A DNA stretch of 64,000 nt from Atrina japonica (GCA_030159075.1 BROG01000479.1:62001-126000), one strand, 5' to 3'; shown: positions 50,346 through 62,935, numbered from the stretch's first letter. Made by a program: numbers and translations. Notes: generated from the sequence alone by a model not told the origin.

Positions 50346-50514
50346 GTCCTATATATTTTTGGCAATGAATATTCAAAGTAACAAAACTACTTGGCATATC
50401 ATAGGTCTTGGGGATAAAAACACTTCTACATGAAAAGTATTTTAGATTGCATCTTCATTTTCTTTTACTAGTTTCGTAAAATTTCGAGAAAACCTTACAT
50501 TGTCACACGATTTA

Positions 50515-50825
50515 CCTACAATATAAAAATCTGAGATACTAAAGTATAAATCTTCAGGATGTCCAGGATATGTAGACAAATCTGAAAAAAAAAATGAACA
50601 AACACGGACCTCTGAAAATCAAGAGGTGGGATCAAGTGCCATGGAGGAGGAAACATCCCTTGTTGACCAGTCACACCTGCTGTGATTCCACTGTCAAATC
50701 CAAATGTAATAAGTGAGGAACGAATTCCTCCTCACAACTGGTACAGACATCACAACAACCGCTATCGAACAGGCAACTCATTTCATTTAGTGAAACAGAG
50801 TAATCGCAAACAAGACTTTTATAAA
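50515..50825 (-). mobile_element. Penelope-like element 3' end, 5'-truncated
   Basis: About 300 bp closely matches 26700-27010: CTAAAGTATAAATCTTCAGG, GATGTCCAGGATATG, AAGAGGTGGGATCAAGTGCC, AGTCACACCTGC and AAGTGAGGAACGAATTCCTC. It ends in GTGAAACAGAGTAATCGCAA, the minus-strand end of the element's coding region. Confidence 0.85.
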
Positions 50826-50914
50826 TGTGCAATTAATTACATACTGGAAATATGTGAAAATCCTCAGGTTATAATATAAAAATAACTTATATATCTGCCT
50901 TTCATTAATATTTG

Positions 50915-50919
<5 letters not shown>

Positions 50920-51008
<89 letters not shown>
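50920..51008. repeat. (CT)n microsatellite
   Basis: ~88 bp uninterrupted CT run. Confidence 0.97.
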
Positions 51009-51011
<3 letters not shown>

Positions 51012-51059
51012 CATGTGTTTGCATGTTTGAAGGTCTGTATTTCAGTAAAGCAAATGAGA

Positions 51060-51756
51060 CTATACTCCTTGTAACAGCTTTATTTAAACATTGATAAAGA
51101 AATATATATAACTAATATTATATGCTACATATAGTTTGTATATACTACAAATTCATAACACAGTTTCTTTATATAAAATATTTCATGAAACAAACAAGAT
51201 AAGTATTGGAAATTATAAATATAATACATGAATATAATATATGAAAATAAAGCACATTAAAATTTCTCGTTCCTTACGTTTCTACCATTAATGAAAGACA
51301 AAAATATTATGAATTAAAATCTGTATAACGTACTAAAATCAGCGTGTTATTCAACCTTTCAACACTACAGAGCATAGTAGACTCTTCCAAGTCAATAGAA
51401 TAGAACATACCATTTATAAATACTTAGGGGTGAAAGGGTTAATAGGCTAACTGCTGTTAATTACTGTTGGATTTTTTTAAACCACCGTTGATACGATTCA
51501 AATTTGTATTTTGACGTGGTTTGGAAATCATGATGCGTTTCACTTATCGATCCATATCAAACAATCAAATTAATTGTTAATATCACCGACAGAAAAAAAA
51601 TTGTGAGTTCAATTAAATTTCCAAGTTTTCATTCATAGCATACATTTAAAACCATGGACGTTAAAGAGTCATGTAGCATTAATGTAATCGTCATTCGTTT
51701 GTCAATTCAGCAGTTTACACTTTTCCTCCAAATCTATTTTCACATCTTCACTCGAT

Positions 51757-51790
<34 letters not shown>

Positions 51791-53216
51791 GTGTTTATCG
51801 CTTAAGAATACAGTAATTGTTAACATCGTCCAAAACATTTTAGTAATTATAAAAACTACCCAGGGAACTACTATAAACACATTCTGTATATTTATAAAGA
51901 CAAAAGTGTGACGGTTAAAGCTATTCAAATAAATAATATAAATTCTATGTACATTTTAAAGAACTAGTCCTGTAACTGATTGCTTCTACAAAGATAACAA
52001 AATCGTATATATATTCGTGTATTGATGAGCTATCCAGAGCTGAAAAAAATGTTCGGAGTATGATTTAATTTTTTATTTTTTAATTTAATAGTAAACCATT
52101 CGAACGTTCGGTCAAATGTGTAGTACTAGTAATATTATGCGATGTATCATTATTTTGCCTTCGCTTATTGTCATATGGATACACGGGGAGTAGAGATTTC
52201 ATTCTATCATCTCCTTGGCCCCTGTAGCCACATTTGAACTTCAAAGAATGTCCAATGTCAAAATTTGGGAGTGTTTGATTTTGAAACTAAACACTGCAAA
52301 AATATCACCAGCAATATTAATTTGCTTACTCCTGAATTATGACAATAGACCATGCTGTAAATTGATTTAGATGAGTCTAAATTTGACTACAGGGGTGGGG
52401 TGGGTTCAGGTACTCTTTCACAGTCTGTCATGTATACAGGTCCAATTTTCATCAAGTGTAAACGTATGTTTTAAAATTCCTAAACCTTTGACCTTCCAAA
52501 TATTTACCAGAAAAAAAAAACCCACATAAACAGAAATGAAAATACATTGAACGATTTCTAGTCGAAGGGATTCCTTGCAAATCAGAAAAATACCAATACT
52601 AGTATTCGAATACGAATTGAATAGAATTTACCAATACTGTAAACGTGGGTATTTCCGCGTGTTTTTAATTGTACGATTTTCTCATGCAAACCATAATTTG
52701 ATTATTAGCGCACAACTGTGGAACTGGTGCAAGACTGTAATTTACACGAAAAACTCTTCATCGCGTAATGAGTGTAAATTACCCCACGCGTAAATTTCCA
52801 TGGTAACAGTATTCGAAAACTGATCTTTGGTATTCATTTCAGCTCTAGCTTATATCACGGTGTAACAGATATATGTAATTAAATAATCTAACAAACCATT
52901 GGTTGCTTTTAAAAATAATGGCTAAAGGAAATTTAGCTGACTGAATTGCATGATTTTTTTTTTTTACATTTTTTGTTTTTTTTTCTATATAAATAAATAA
53001 ACAAATATACAGTTTAAACTAAAACAAAAAAGTGACTTACACATATAAAGTTATGTTCCAAATACTGTAATGTCAAACATATAATTTGTGTTTGTAAACT
53101 ATAATCATAAATATGCTACCTGCTTATTGTTGCATAATAATATGAAAGTAGCTTGAAATACATAAAGAGAATGAATGTAAAATCATAAATACGATAATGT
53201 AACGTTACATGAATGT
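51060..53216 (-). other. Probable 3' UTR / 3' flank of the DUF1330-like gene B
   Basis: No other gene seen. On the minus strand AATAAA stands at 51079-51084, a possible poly(A) signal ~2.1 kb after the stop codon. The stretch also holds a MITE (52637-52812) and (TA)n at 51757-51782. The UTR length is a guess; a closer, weaker signal could be used. Confidence 0.4.
52637..52812. mobile_element. MITE with CTGTAAACGTG ends, copy 2
   Basis: Same ends as 37389-37618 (TACTGTAAACGTGGGTATTT at left, CGCGTAAATTTCCATGGTAA at right), and the inner TGTAATTTACACG / GTGTAAATTACCC hairpin. Confidence 0.8.
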
Positions 53217-55880
53217 TCAAGGGAGTTCATGTAAAGTAAATAATACAGTAGTGATTGGGAAAACGTCTGGGTTGTTTCGTTGATGTATTTCCACATATCT
53301 TCTCATATCCAGTATAATTTCTTGCATTTCACCTACAATATACAAATGTCCTTATCAATTTCAGAAGTTCAGAAAACATACTTGCTGCAAATAAATTTGC
53401 TAAAACTTAAAACTTGAAGTGAAGAAGGATACCCTGGGTCGTACAAAAACTAACCAATACATTTTTATTATTTATGCATACGTATTCATTATGATTGTAG
53501 AACTCTGTCACATTTCTGGGTATATTAGGGATAGTAAGATATGCAAGAACTATGCCCCTTCCTCAAATATAATATTTTCATCAACTACCTAATAAACTAT
53601 GGAAAAGCAATAATTGATTCTCAAATTTGATTTTGCTTAGATAGTAAAATTGGATATCAAATGATGATTCCCATGTGTTTCTGCGCTCTTATATCAGACT
53701 ACTTATAACCTAAGAGAGACAAATGATAAGGCCTTTTGCCAAAGACTACACTAACATTAGACCTTGTATTTGACCTGGAACATGACCTAAACATCTGTTT
53801 GGTGCTACATCTCATCAAACTGAACATTTCCTGTACGTTTCACAAAATAAGAAAGCTATGACCTGTTATGTCAATTTGGGACTGCACTCAGGGAGATGGA
53901 CAGAGAGTTACATAGATGCCAGACAGTGCAAAGCTTTGCTTCATAGACGACACAAAACCAAGAATGTTCAATCTGTTCTCTTGGTACAAACTTGTGTCAT
54001 CCGTCATGTTTGTTTACATTGCCAACATCAGTTCCAGTTTAGATTTTAGTTTTTGACATTCCAGTCATGTGACCAGGTGTCCTTCTTCCCCTTAAGGATA
54101 TTTTCATGTAAAATCATTCGTTATATGATCTAGATTAGCTACACGAATTAAATGTCCTTTAAGTAAATGGGAATACTTACCATCAAAGTAGAATTCCCAT
54201 GCTTCTCTTTCGTTGCGGAATCTGAGGCACGTGAAAATGCTTTTTGGGTTCACCCATAATCCACGCATTAAGGTAACTCCATGAGGCATTCCCATAAAGT
54301 GGTCTTCACCTATCGCACCCCTTCTTCGTATGACTTTCAGTATTCTTGGTGCAAAGTTATGGGCAAACTCTTGTGTAAGAATTTTGGGGTATTCACTCAT
54401 CAAAAATGTATCATACCCTGGAAGATAAGTAGATATGAAAATATTAATGTTTTGACTTACTTTTGAAACTATTTATCGTAAACAAATAACTAAAAGGTTT
54501 TCAAATACATAATTATTGCATTATTTTGATTGAAAAATATATTTTTTTATAAATTAGAAATGCTTTTTCTAAAACTGTCAAATTGCAAGGTTACAAGTTT
54601 TGTTTATGATAATGTTATACCTTTTTGTTTGATTGTTTTATACATCCCGCCACGAATTGTTCACCAGCTTTAGCAGAGACGCCACAAATTATGACCTGTG
54701 CTATGGACTAACGCCAATGCAGTGATGATTCTTTAACATACTTGCCGTGACTCGTGACTTCAGTTTTAAATCTCATACGAAAGACTTTCATTTCGTATGC
54801 CGAGCGTATGGTGAAAGAACACTTACTATCATTTAAAAAGTCTTTGGCATGACGGGACACTGGGGGACCCGGTCTGACTCTTGATCGTAAGGTCGTGAGT
54901 TCAATTCAACCGGCGGCAGGTTGGTTTCCTGTCCTTCGGATGAGACAGTAAAAACCGAGGTCCCGTGTCGAGGTAGGTTTTGCCACGTTAAAGAACCCTC
55001 ACTGCTCAATGGCCGTAAGTGCTGACCATAGGCCAAACTTTGAAGCCATTCACCGGCATTTGGTGACGTCTCCATATGAGTGAAATATTCTTGAATGGAA
55101 CGTTAAACAACAATAAACAAACAATCTTGACACTGGGAAACGAACCTGCAATCCTCCTTGTGGGAGTTGAATGTTCTATCACTAGACATCTGCAGGTGCT
55201 CTATTTTCATATGATGAATTTATCATAACACATCGACATAAAATAATAGATATAACAAAAAACAGCACCTTTAATTGTTCAATCATTTGCATGACTTGGG
55301 ATGTTCTCAATGTTAATGCACTTATTACCGTGTTATAAATCAAGACGAAGTTTTAAAGCAATGTGATAAACAATATATCTAGTTATATTATTTCGTAATA
55401 GTCGTAAAAACTTTAAAAGAGAACCTTTCGCATCCAATCTTTTGATTTCAAATCGATAATAAACCTACCTATTTCATCTGCACATTTCTCACGTTCATAA
55501 AATATGTCAGCTCTGTCCGGATCCGGAAAGTAAGCTTGTTTTATATGAGGCTCTGTACGAAGCCATGCCTCAGCGTCATGTGTATGTTGGAAACGGAATA
55601 CAAGAATCATGTCGTTCACAAGTTGTACATTGTCATGTCGCTCAGCCCAGAAGTCACCTTTTCTTGTCAGTGGGGCGTTTATATTCCATCCATGGCGCCC
55701 TTCTAGAAGTTTTATCTACAGTATTTGGAAAATGTGTTTGTTAAATATTTTGATGATCTTAAAATTAAAAATCCGTCATAATTATATCAATAACATTTTA
55801 TGCAAATGACTTGATAATGTAAAGTGTAAAGAGCCACATTGCAAATGTCTTACCTTATGTTTTATGTAGCGTAGAGAGCC
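53217..55880 (-). CDS. DUF1330-like two-module protein, gene B (5' end not found)
   Basis: Minus-strand exons 55880-55854 (27-bp microexon), 55715-55469, 54417-54181 and 53332-53217 join in phase (0/0, 0/1, 1/1, 1/stop) with GT-AG borders; the donor at 54180 is GTAAGT. Module 1 has GRHGWN, DFWAERHDN, MILVFRFQHTHDAEAW and IKQAYF. Module 2 has GYDTFLMSEYPKIL, GMPHGVTLMRGLW, SIFTCLRFRNEREAWEFYFD and DGEMQEIILDMRR, and ends PITTVLFTLHELP. The pattern (beta strand, helix, G-x-F/L strand, G-x-W, F-x-[ST]-x-x-[ED]A-x-x, Y/F-x-D-x-E) fits DUF1330-type dimeric alpha/beta barrels. Substrate unknown. The 54845-55120 SINE lies in an intron. Upstream coding exons with the start codon must exist but could not be placed; the microexon is the least certain. 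Confidence 0.72.
54845..55120 (+). mobile_element. tRNA-derived SINE, family 2 (intron of gene B)
   Basis: A tRNA-like GATCGTAAGGTCGTGAGTTC is followed by GTCCTTCGGATGAGACAGTA, AACCGAGGTCCCGTGTCGAG, CACGTTAAAGAACCCTCACT, TGACCATAGGCCAAACTTTG and CACCGGCATTTGGTGACGTC. The end is GAACGTTAAACAACAATAAA. It is longer than 32775-32992 because it keeps the segment with the TTCGGATGAGAC word. Confidence 0.88.
55133..55197 (-). mobile_element. tRNA-like SINE head
   Basis: The minus strand reads TCTAGTGATAGAACATTCAA followed by GCAGGTTCGTTTCCC, giving A- and B-box spacing. No acceptor-stem pairing is seen, so I call it SINE-derived rather than a tRNA gene. A similar head lies at about 57590-57660 on the minus strand. 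Confidence 0.55.
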
Positions 55881-56019
55881 CTAATAATATATAGAAACGT
55901 CAAAATTACATCAAACCGACTTAGATGTCATGCAGATTGTTATTCGCATTTACTCTCAGTCGACTGTGTCTATTCTATGAAGACACATTATTGAGGAGTA
56001 ATGGAAGTCATGAATTGGC

Positions 56020-57440
56020 TTATTCAAAAACAAGATGCCCAATGGGCCTTAACGATCACCTGATTAAAATTTCTATTCAAGTTTGGTTAAAATAAGTCTA
56101 CTGGTTTTTGAGAAAGAGTCGAAAATTTCTAAAATTTGACAAAAAAAACTATTACTTTATGTTTACTTAGGCGTCTATGACCTTGATCTTGAAATTTTGT
56201 CAAAATGATCCTTAGATAATTCCTAACAGCTTTCTCATATATCTTTATATACAAAAAGGTCAATCAGTTTTGAGTTATTAAGCCATTTGTAAACAGCTGT
56301 ACCCTATGTTATTCAAACGCCCCCTAGTGGACCGTTTTCAACAAATTTAATTTTTATTCGCAAACATTGTAGATACTGACTATATAACCATGCATACAAA
56401 ATTTGAGTCATATGATCATTGGTTCATTAGAAGAAGATTTTTAAAGATGTACCAAGTTTTTGGCCCCTTTTGGTCCCTTTTGGGGTCACTATGGGTCCTA
56501 GCTCTTTTTAATTCACAAAATTTTTTCGGCACCACATGGGGATGATACATGCTTAGTTTGGTTAAATATATGCCCCAGGTTCTTGAGAAGAAGTCAAAAT
56601 GTTCTCAAATTTGACAATAAAAGGGGAAACAATTTTTAAATAAAAAATACTATACTTTTCAAGATAATGTCAAAAAACATCAAAACACATGAAAAAATCC
56701 ACAAAAAGGGGAAATAACTCACATAAGGATTGACCCTACAATTTCAACCAAATTAAAATATTTGCAGATTTCTGCAAGCCGCTCATTTTAAGGTAACGTT
56801 TTTTCTTCTACCTGTAATAAGTTAATAATACATGTATTAAATAAAAAATATCTGCTGACTCATTCGTTCTATATTTAGCAATGAAAGTCATGTTTCGTCC
56901 TAGCCTTCTCATCCGCAAACTTTATGCGGCTTTACCTGGTTATACTTCCTGTCAAGTTTGGTTCAAATTGGCCCAATGGCTCAAAGAAAGTAGTCCAAAA
57001 TGTCGAACATTTAACAAACAAAATTATATTTTATAGTTAACTTAGGTGCCTGTGACGTTGACCATGACCATGAAATTTTGTCAAAATAATCCTTAGATAA
57101 TTTCTAACAACTTTCTCATTATATATGTATACAAAAAGTTGATCAGCTTTGACTAATTAAACAAATTGTAATACAATTGTACCCTGTGTTATTGAAGCGC
57201 CCTTTCGTTCGCAAACATTGTAGATATTAAGTATGCAATCATCGATTCATTGGTTCATAAGAAGAAGATTTTTAAAGTTGTACCAAGTATTGGAATTTTA
57301 TAGCCCCTTTTGAAGCCCCTATGGGTCTTAGCATCTTTTCATTCGCAAGCTGTATGCGACTTCACATGGGCATGCTATGTGCCAAGTCTGGTTAACATTG
57401 GTCCACTGGTTCTTGACAAGAAGTCGAAAATATAATAAGT
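56020..57440. repeat. Dispersed repeat in two diverged tandem copies
   Basis: Copy 1 (about 56030-56600) and copy 2 (about 56930-57440) share in order GAAATTTTGTCAAAAT, ATCCTTAGATAATT, TAACA.CTTTCTCAT, CGCAAACATTGTAGATA, ATTGGTTCAT.AGAAGAAGAT, CCCCTTTTG and CTATGGGTC. The left edge has AAGATGCCCAATGGGCCTTA and the right edge GACGGACGGCGCACGACA, typical of a repeat seen in many bivalve genomes. No long coding frame. Confidence 0.75.
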
Positions 57441-57444
57441 TAAC

Positions 57445-58830
57445 GACGGACGGCGCACGACAACAGACAAAATATGATCGCAATTGGTCACCTTTGATTA
57501 TGCTCAATAAAACTCCATATTATTTTACAAAGCATGATAGAATATTGAACTCTATTAGTTTTTGTATTTGAATCTTTGTTTCGCCACTGTCTACGTCCCA
57601 CTAATATCGGATCTCCCGATTATGAGTCGGACGATCGATCACTAGACCACCACAAGTTGTCTGATATGTATTAAAGGTATTATTTTATATATCGTTGTAT
57701 GTCAATACATTTTGATTACACGTAAACTGATGCATTACGAGTAAACTATGTATCCACTTGATGTAATGTACATTACAATATCGTCTGAAAACAAAATGAT
57801 TTACAAAACTCCAGGAAATACTTTATGACTTTTATACTTTATACTTTATTTATACTTTAAACGCAGTTTTAAAATTGTACGTGTGTGTATTTATGCGCGT
57901 GTATTTGTGTGTGCGTGGGTTCGATATATGTGCGTGTGTTTATTTTTTTGCATGTGTGTATGTAATTGAATAATTATGTGTGTATGTTTGCGTGTATGTG
58001 TGTGTATGTGTGTTCGTGTGTATATACGTGTTGGTATGTGTGCTCGATATGTGTGCGTGTGTTTTTTGTATGTGCGTATGTGTATATTTGCATGTACGTA
58101 AGTGTATTTGTGTGTGTTTACGTTTGTTTATGTGCTAGATGTGTATGTGTTCGTGTCTGTGCGTATGTGTGTGTTCGTGTGTCTGTATGTGTTATTAGAC
58201 ATGTCATGCTATTTATGACCCCTTATGTGGAAGTTTCACCTTAGTTCTACTACACATACTAGCATTGCTCGTACATTGTGCAGCACTTACACTCTTCTTC
58301 CATGCGAATGTATCTGTAAAACCAGATATATCGTTTTCTAACCTAAAACCCTCTTTTTATGAATTTACTCTTTATCCTTTCTCAGTTCCCTGTATTTAAC
58401 CTATACATCCCTGAAGACACATTTGGACTAACCTGAGTTAAATGTAGGACATTTCATATTTTATTTCATTTTGGTGATAAAAGTGTTATCCGACTGGAGA
58501 CAGAATACAAATGTAATGAACACGGACTTTCAGGATACCCTGAGGTGAAAATTGGGTGCCACGGAATAGAAGGCACAATTTGCCTATATAATGATTATAT
58601 TTCAGATGTCTATTTGACAATATTGTACATCTTACCTGCAGGTAGATGTAGCCATAACATATTCATGGATAAAGTTTGGATCAGCTATTGGATTATCTCC
58701 CTTATGGGATGTGTTTGACACTTCAATTAAACCATATATTACCGTGAATGAAATATTCAGTTATGATATTTGGTTTAAAATTTATGTTCTTATTCACCTC
58801 AATTTTAAGATGAGTTGTATAAATTTGGCA
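57445..58830. other. No gene supported; GT-rich tract, Penelope 3' end and possible exon
   Basis: 57875-58200 is a degenerate GTGTAT-rich tract that makes a Cys/Val ORF. 58490-58590 is a Penelope-like 3'-end fragment (ACACGGACTTTCAGGATACC). At 58635 the minus strand has a good donor, CTGCAG|GTAAG, behind an open stretch reading DPNFIHEYVMATSTC. Its phase does not join gene B as modelled, so I do not call it an exon. Confidence 0.4.
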
Positions 58831-58833
58831 TTG

Positions 58834-59150
58834 TATTTAAAGGTGCATTACCTGTGTTTGCCGAAAAAAAATATTTCGATTTTTTTCTGCTTTTATTACT
58901 TGTACTTGATGTAAAAGAACAAATAAGAGCGATATACAGGTATAAAAAAAATCAACCCTTTTAATCCCATATATTTTGTAAAAACAAGGTCAGGTCCAGT
59001 GTGGTATGCATATACATAAACCGTCAATTGCAAGTGAATAATTGCCAAACTGGGTTTATCACGCAATTTTAACAAAATATATAGGAATTTTAAAATTTGT
59101 ATTCCTGTGTATACACAATGTACTTTTGTTATTGTATATCAATCTATGTG
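58834..59150. mobile_element. piggyBac-like MITE, copy 3 (one arm)
   Basis: Begins TTTAAAGGTGCATTACCTGT and follows the left arm of 10413-10988 (CTTGTACTTGATGTA, AAGGTCAGGTCCAGTGTGGT, TTGCAAGTGAATAATTGCCA, ACAAAATATATAGGAAT). The second arm is mostly missing. Confidence 0.75.
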
Positions 59151-59339
59151 ATAAAAAGGGGAAATGATAAAAATCATCGCCAGTGTCCCAAATAAGTATC
59201 GCTACCACCGGTGAAGAGTTAAAAAGTAAACGAAGGTCAGCTAAAGACTTCAACACAAGAAAAACAAGATATAAATCTATAATGTTTTCCATGTAACCTG
59301 AAAAATACAACACAATATATTCCGTCACATATATTCCAA

Positions 59340-60350
59340 AATACTTTATTTATAAAATCAAGACATTTTCAATCCAAACATAGTATAAATAATTCTTATT
59401 TACAAACAAATATGTTTTTGATTTATTTAATGATAACTAGATATTGCAAGTTTTAACGCATAAATACAAAATATTTATATCACAGATTTGTAGCAGATAT
59501 TATACACGTAGGTAAATATATACATGTAATTTACTTATCACAAAATTAGAACAAAAGTTCCTTTTCAAACAACGCACATTTTTCAATGAAACCAGTGAAC
59601 TTCAAAATACCATACTTTTAAGTAAGTTGCTTTCCAAATATACCTTTTGCAAATTTATTTTGATGCAAGTAAATATTTGAATTTTTATAGAAAGTAGAAG
59701 CGATATTTTGTTCATAAAAATATTATCATAATCCTAATAGCTGTAACTATGGCAATATTACATTATTTATATTCAAATATAATTTAAATAAATATATTTT
59801 TTTTAAATATACTAAAATGGCCTCGGCGTTATTTCTATTAATGCTTAATGGTAGTTATGGGAGTGTAACGTCCTAATGAACTGTAAAAATGAAAAAATCA
59901 GACAATCTGAGATACTTTCCGCTTGACTTACAATATTATTTTGTTATGGTTAATTATTTAGATAAGATAAAGTTTGACTAATCTACAAAAATTCATAATT
60001 TGAAATATAAAAATATAAATATGTTTATAGAAAAAATAAAGTTCTTATAATTAGAATTAAACAAATAATCAGAAAAGGATAAAGGTAAATGAAAATTTGC
60101 AAAAGAAATAAGAAAAATTACACCCAAATGTCACATTTGTTTCGACGTTTTATTGTTGTTCAACTATACCCGTATTTACTACCCATGCCTTTCAACACAA
60201 TCCATCAAACATGTTTCATTTTATCTCCAGTTCTTGTTTTTATGTATGACATTACACAACACGACTAGAAAATGAACACTCCCTGACAATAAACGGGAAA
60301 TCCATCCTTAGCTTGTGGAGTACAGAACAGGTGTAGCTGGACAGTCTCTG
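59340..60350 (-). other. Probable 3' UTR of the DUF1330-like gene A
   Basis: Very AT-rich, no ORF with a recognisable domain. On the minus strand AATAAA stands at 59345-59350, ~1 kb past the stop codon at 60351. Confidence 0.45.
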
Positions 60351-62154
60351 CTAGTAGAGCTGATCTACTGTAAAAGCAACACTGTTAATGCCAGCGCCAT
60401 ACGTTCTTTTCAGTTCATTCCTCAGTCCCGTAAATTCACCTGTATTGAAGAAATTCTTTTTAAAATGACAGCTTGACATTAATGGCATATACAGTTAAAC
60501 TTGAATATAACAAAATTATTATTACTGATCAAGAAAATATAACAGGGTCATTATGAAAACGCCTATTTCTTGATAGTTTTATTATAGTATTAATTATTGG
60601 GGTTTTCATACTGGCATAATGTCCATGGTCTGTAATAATGGTCTATGATCTCAGACCATTACAGACACCTCGGCCATTATTACAGACCTTGGGGATAAAG
60701 CAGGGCCATTATGAAAACATCAGTTTCTCAATACATTCATTTACCAAACTAAACACAGGAAATATTTATGTCTATGTTAACAATGAAAAACATACAGAAT
60801 TTTGACAGGTGCACTTTGCATAACCCTATGTGGCATGCTAGCCAAAAAGTGCACTTGGTAAAAATCAGTGTCTATTTATTTTTCATACCCTGAAAATAAA
60901 TTTAGTTCAATGCTTATATTTAAATTTCAGTTATAATAAGTCAATCAAACTACTTAAACTTTAAATTTCAATTGTCAATGAATAATGTTTAATAATGTTG
61001 GCAACTTCACTTGCGCGAGCGAATATATTGAGTACAGCTAATATGTAGGCTACAGTCCGGCATCATTTTGAATATTGTATCGTGTCGTAATGACTTCGTA
61101 ATTCATAATGATCGTGTAATAATGCCCTGTTGGCCGTAACAGATACTGTAGCTGTCAATAAGAATTCATCCATTGCGCTCGAATTATCAATAAATCCATT
61201 AGAAAAAGCAAAATAAGACACCTAACTGTATAGCCAAATCAGTTTTAGAGTAACCACTGTAAATATTATAAACATAACACCAAAGTTACGAAATGCTCAA
61301 GACGATCGTTTCTGTCAATTTCAAATGAGAAATTGGTATCATACAAGGCCCAATAATAAATCTAAACCGTCTAAGAGTAACCACTGTAAAAGAATGACTA
61401 TATTAGCTTTTGAAGAATTTAAAATTTGAATAGTGCTAAAACATAACTATCCAACGATTCAGGACAACGTTGGATGATTTTACCTATGGTTGCGTGTATA
61501 ATTTTATGATGCCATTTAGGTATTCAGCGTATCCATTTGTACGCAGAATATGCAGTGTGTATATCAGAGGATTGTCGCACAATGCGGTTCAAACAGGTAA
61601 TAAGATCAATCAAATCAAGACATCACACAAATATCTACCATTCCACTAATTTTTTACCTACACATTTTATAATAGTATATTTTGTAGGATAATCCCAACG
61701 AAAATAGGGTATGATGTCGCAAAAGTTAAGCATGGGGAATTCCAAAAGGGATGCGCTCGGATTTTCATGATGGAAATAGTTTCAACAAAAATATATACCG
61801 TACACTTATTGAAAAGTTGTTGTTACAAATAATGCTGAGGTTTGTAAACCAAATAGTACATGGTTTCGGCTCTCATGAAGCCATTCGTCATATGGGGACG
61901 ATATATGTTATCTCTCAGATACTTACTATCTTTTACAAATCGTTCTGCATCATCAGTGGACTGGAACACGTGACATGTCATCAGTGTGTTAGGTTTCATC
62001 CAGTCTCCACGGTAATTTCTAACCCCAGCAGTTTGGACAACAAAACTTCCTCCAGATCCCTTTTGATGTCTTGCGAGTATATCCCGGATTTTGGCTTTCT
62101 GATCCTCATTAATTCCTTTGTACTCCATTACAAGGAATGTCCGGTAATGTAAGT
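60351..62154 (-). CDS. DUF1330-like protein, gene A (last two exons seen)
   Basis: Exon 62154-61927 and terminal exon 60439-60351 join in phase 1 through a strong donor (GATA|GTAAGT) and the acceptor TTCAATACAG. The readout has HYRTFLVMEYKG, KAKIRDILARHQKG, GGSFVVQTAGV, YRGDWMKPNTLMTCHVFQS, DDAERFVKD joined to SEFTGLRNELKR, and ends INSVAFTVDQLY. The order strand, helix, G-x-F-V-V-x-x-G, G-D-W-x-P, F-x-S-x-[ED]-A, D-S-x-[EF] is that of DUF1330 (dimeric alpha/beta barrel), clearer here than in gene B. The terminal exon border lies at the same place and phase in both genes, so they are paralogues. An R1 repeat lies in the intron. Reading through the donor gives a longer exon ORF (to 61823), which I take as intron. 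5' exons not found. Confidence 0.75.
60600..60712. repeat. Imperfect palindrome (intergenic/intronic MITE remnant)
   Basis: GGTCTGTAATAATGGTC (60629), GACCATTACAGAC (60654) and GGCCATTATTACAGACC (60672) are alternately direct and inverted. The outer GTTTTCATACTGGCATAATG faces GGGCCATTATGAAAAC. Probably a decayed MITE just 5' of the last exon of gene A on that gene's intron side. Confidence 0.5.
61257..61440 (+). repeat. Dispersed repeat R1, copy 4 (intron of gene A)
   Basis: Has ATTATAAACATAACACCAAA, GACGATCGTTTCTGTCAATT, ATACAAGGCCCAATAATAAA and GTCTAAGAGTAACCACTGTA. GAGTAACCACTGTAAA also stands at its left edge. Confidence 0.82.
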
Positions 62155-62164
62155 CTGTTATCAA

Positions 62165-62584
62165 AGAAATAACGAGTAAGCATAATATTTTTTCATTTCT
62201 TTCATAAAGGCCTTTTAATTTCCCTTAAGTATTATTTGTTTATAAAATTGATATTTCATATACATCAGGAATGAAGCTACAGGTCTACCAAAGTAAAGTG
62301 GCACATCCGGGTTCTGTCAAAACCAAAACAATACAGTCCATTTTCCAAAAATACGTAATACAGATAAAACGTTTTGCTTTGCATGGATTTCATGCATTAC
62401 TGAAACTCTGATATAATTGTCCGCACGAAGCCTGTCACCCCTTTTATGATTTAATTTAGACTCACTGTTTTTTTATCTTTGCCAGTTTACCTTGGTGGAC
62501 CTATCCACATATTTTAAAACAAAACAGAAATTAATCGAAAATTATTGAGTATGAATGTGTTTCAATGAAATGTTATTAACAATA
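62165..62584. other. No gene supported
   Basis: Should be intron of gene A if its 5' exons lie further right. No matching upstream exon was found. Confidence 0.35.
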
Positions 62585-62815
62585 CCAAAGTAATAGATCA
62601 ACTAAAGAGGCTAACACAAATGCTTAAGACGATCGTTTCTGTCAATAAAACTTCATCAGATGAGCTCGAACTTAACATAAATGAATATATTCGAAAGAAA
62701 ATGTGGTATTATACAAGGCAAAATAATAAATCTAAATATATTGCCAAATCCGTCTTATAAACCCATCGAAAATATGAATATCTTAGCTGTTGAGAAGTTT
62801 AGAATTAAAATGTAG
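62585..62815 (+). repeat. Dispersed repeat R1, copy 5
   Basis: Has GACGATCGTTTCTGTCAATA, AACTTCATCAGATGAGCTC, ATACAAGGCAAAATAATAAA and CCAAATCCGTCTTATAA, then ATATCTTAGCTGTTGAGAAG. The longest copy. Confidence 0.82.
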
Positions 62816-62829
62816 CTACCTGATCGATA

Positions 62830-62857
62830 TGATACTACTACTACTACTACTAATACT

Positions 62858-62935
<78 letters not shown>

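Noticed and set aside
54104..54180. Extension of the gene B exon to a stop at 54104
   Set aside because: Same reason: donor GTAAGT at 54180-54175 and a matching terminal exon at 53332-53217.
57966..58244. Cys/Val-rich ORF
   Set aside because: Translation of a degenerate GTGTAT-rich tract.
59059..59328. Minus-strand ORF with a TTTTTCAG acceptor as a further exon of the DUF1330-like genes
   Set aside because: The translation shows no DUF1330-like pattern and overlaps a MITE arm.
61823..61926. Extension of the gene A exon to a stop at 61823
   Set aside because: A strong GTAAGT donor at 61926 joins in phase to an exon at 60439 whose translation matches the same position in gene B. Reading through gives a tail without counterpart.
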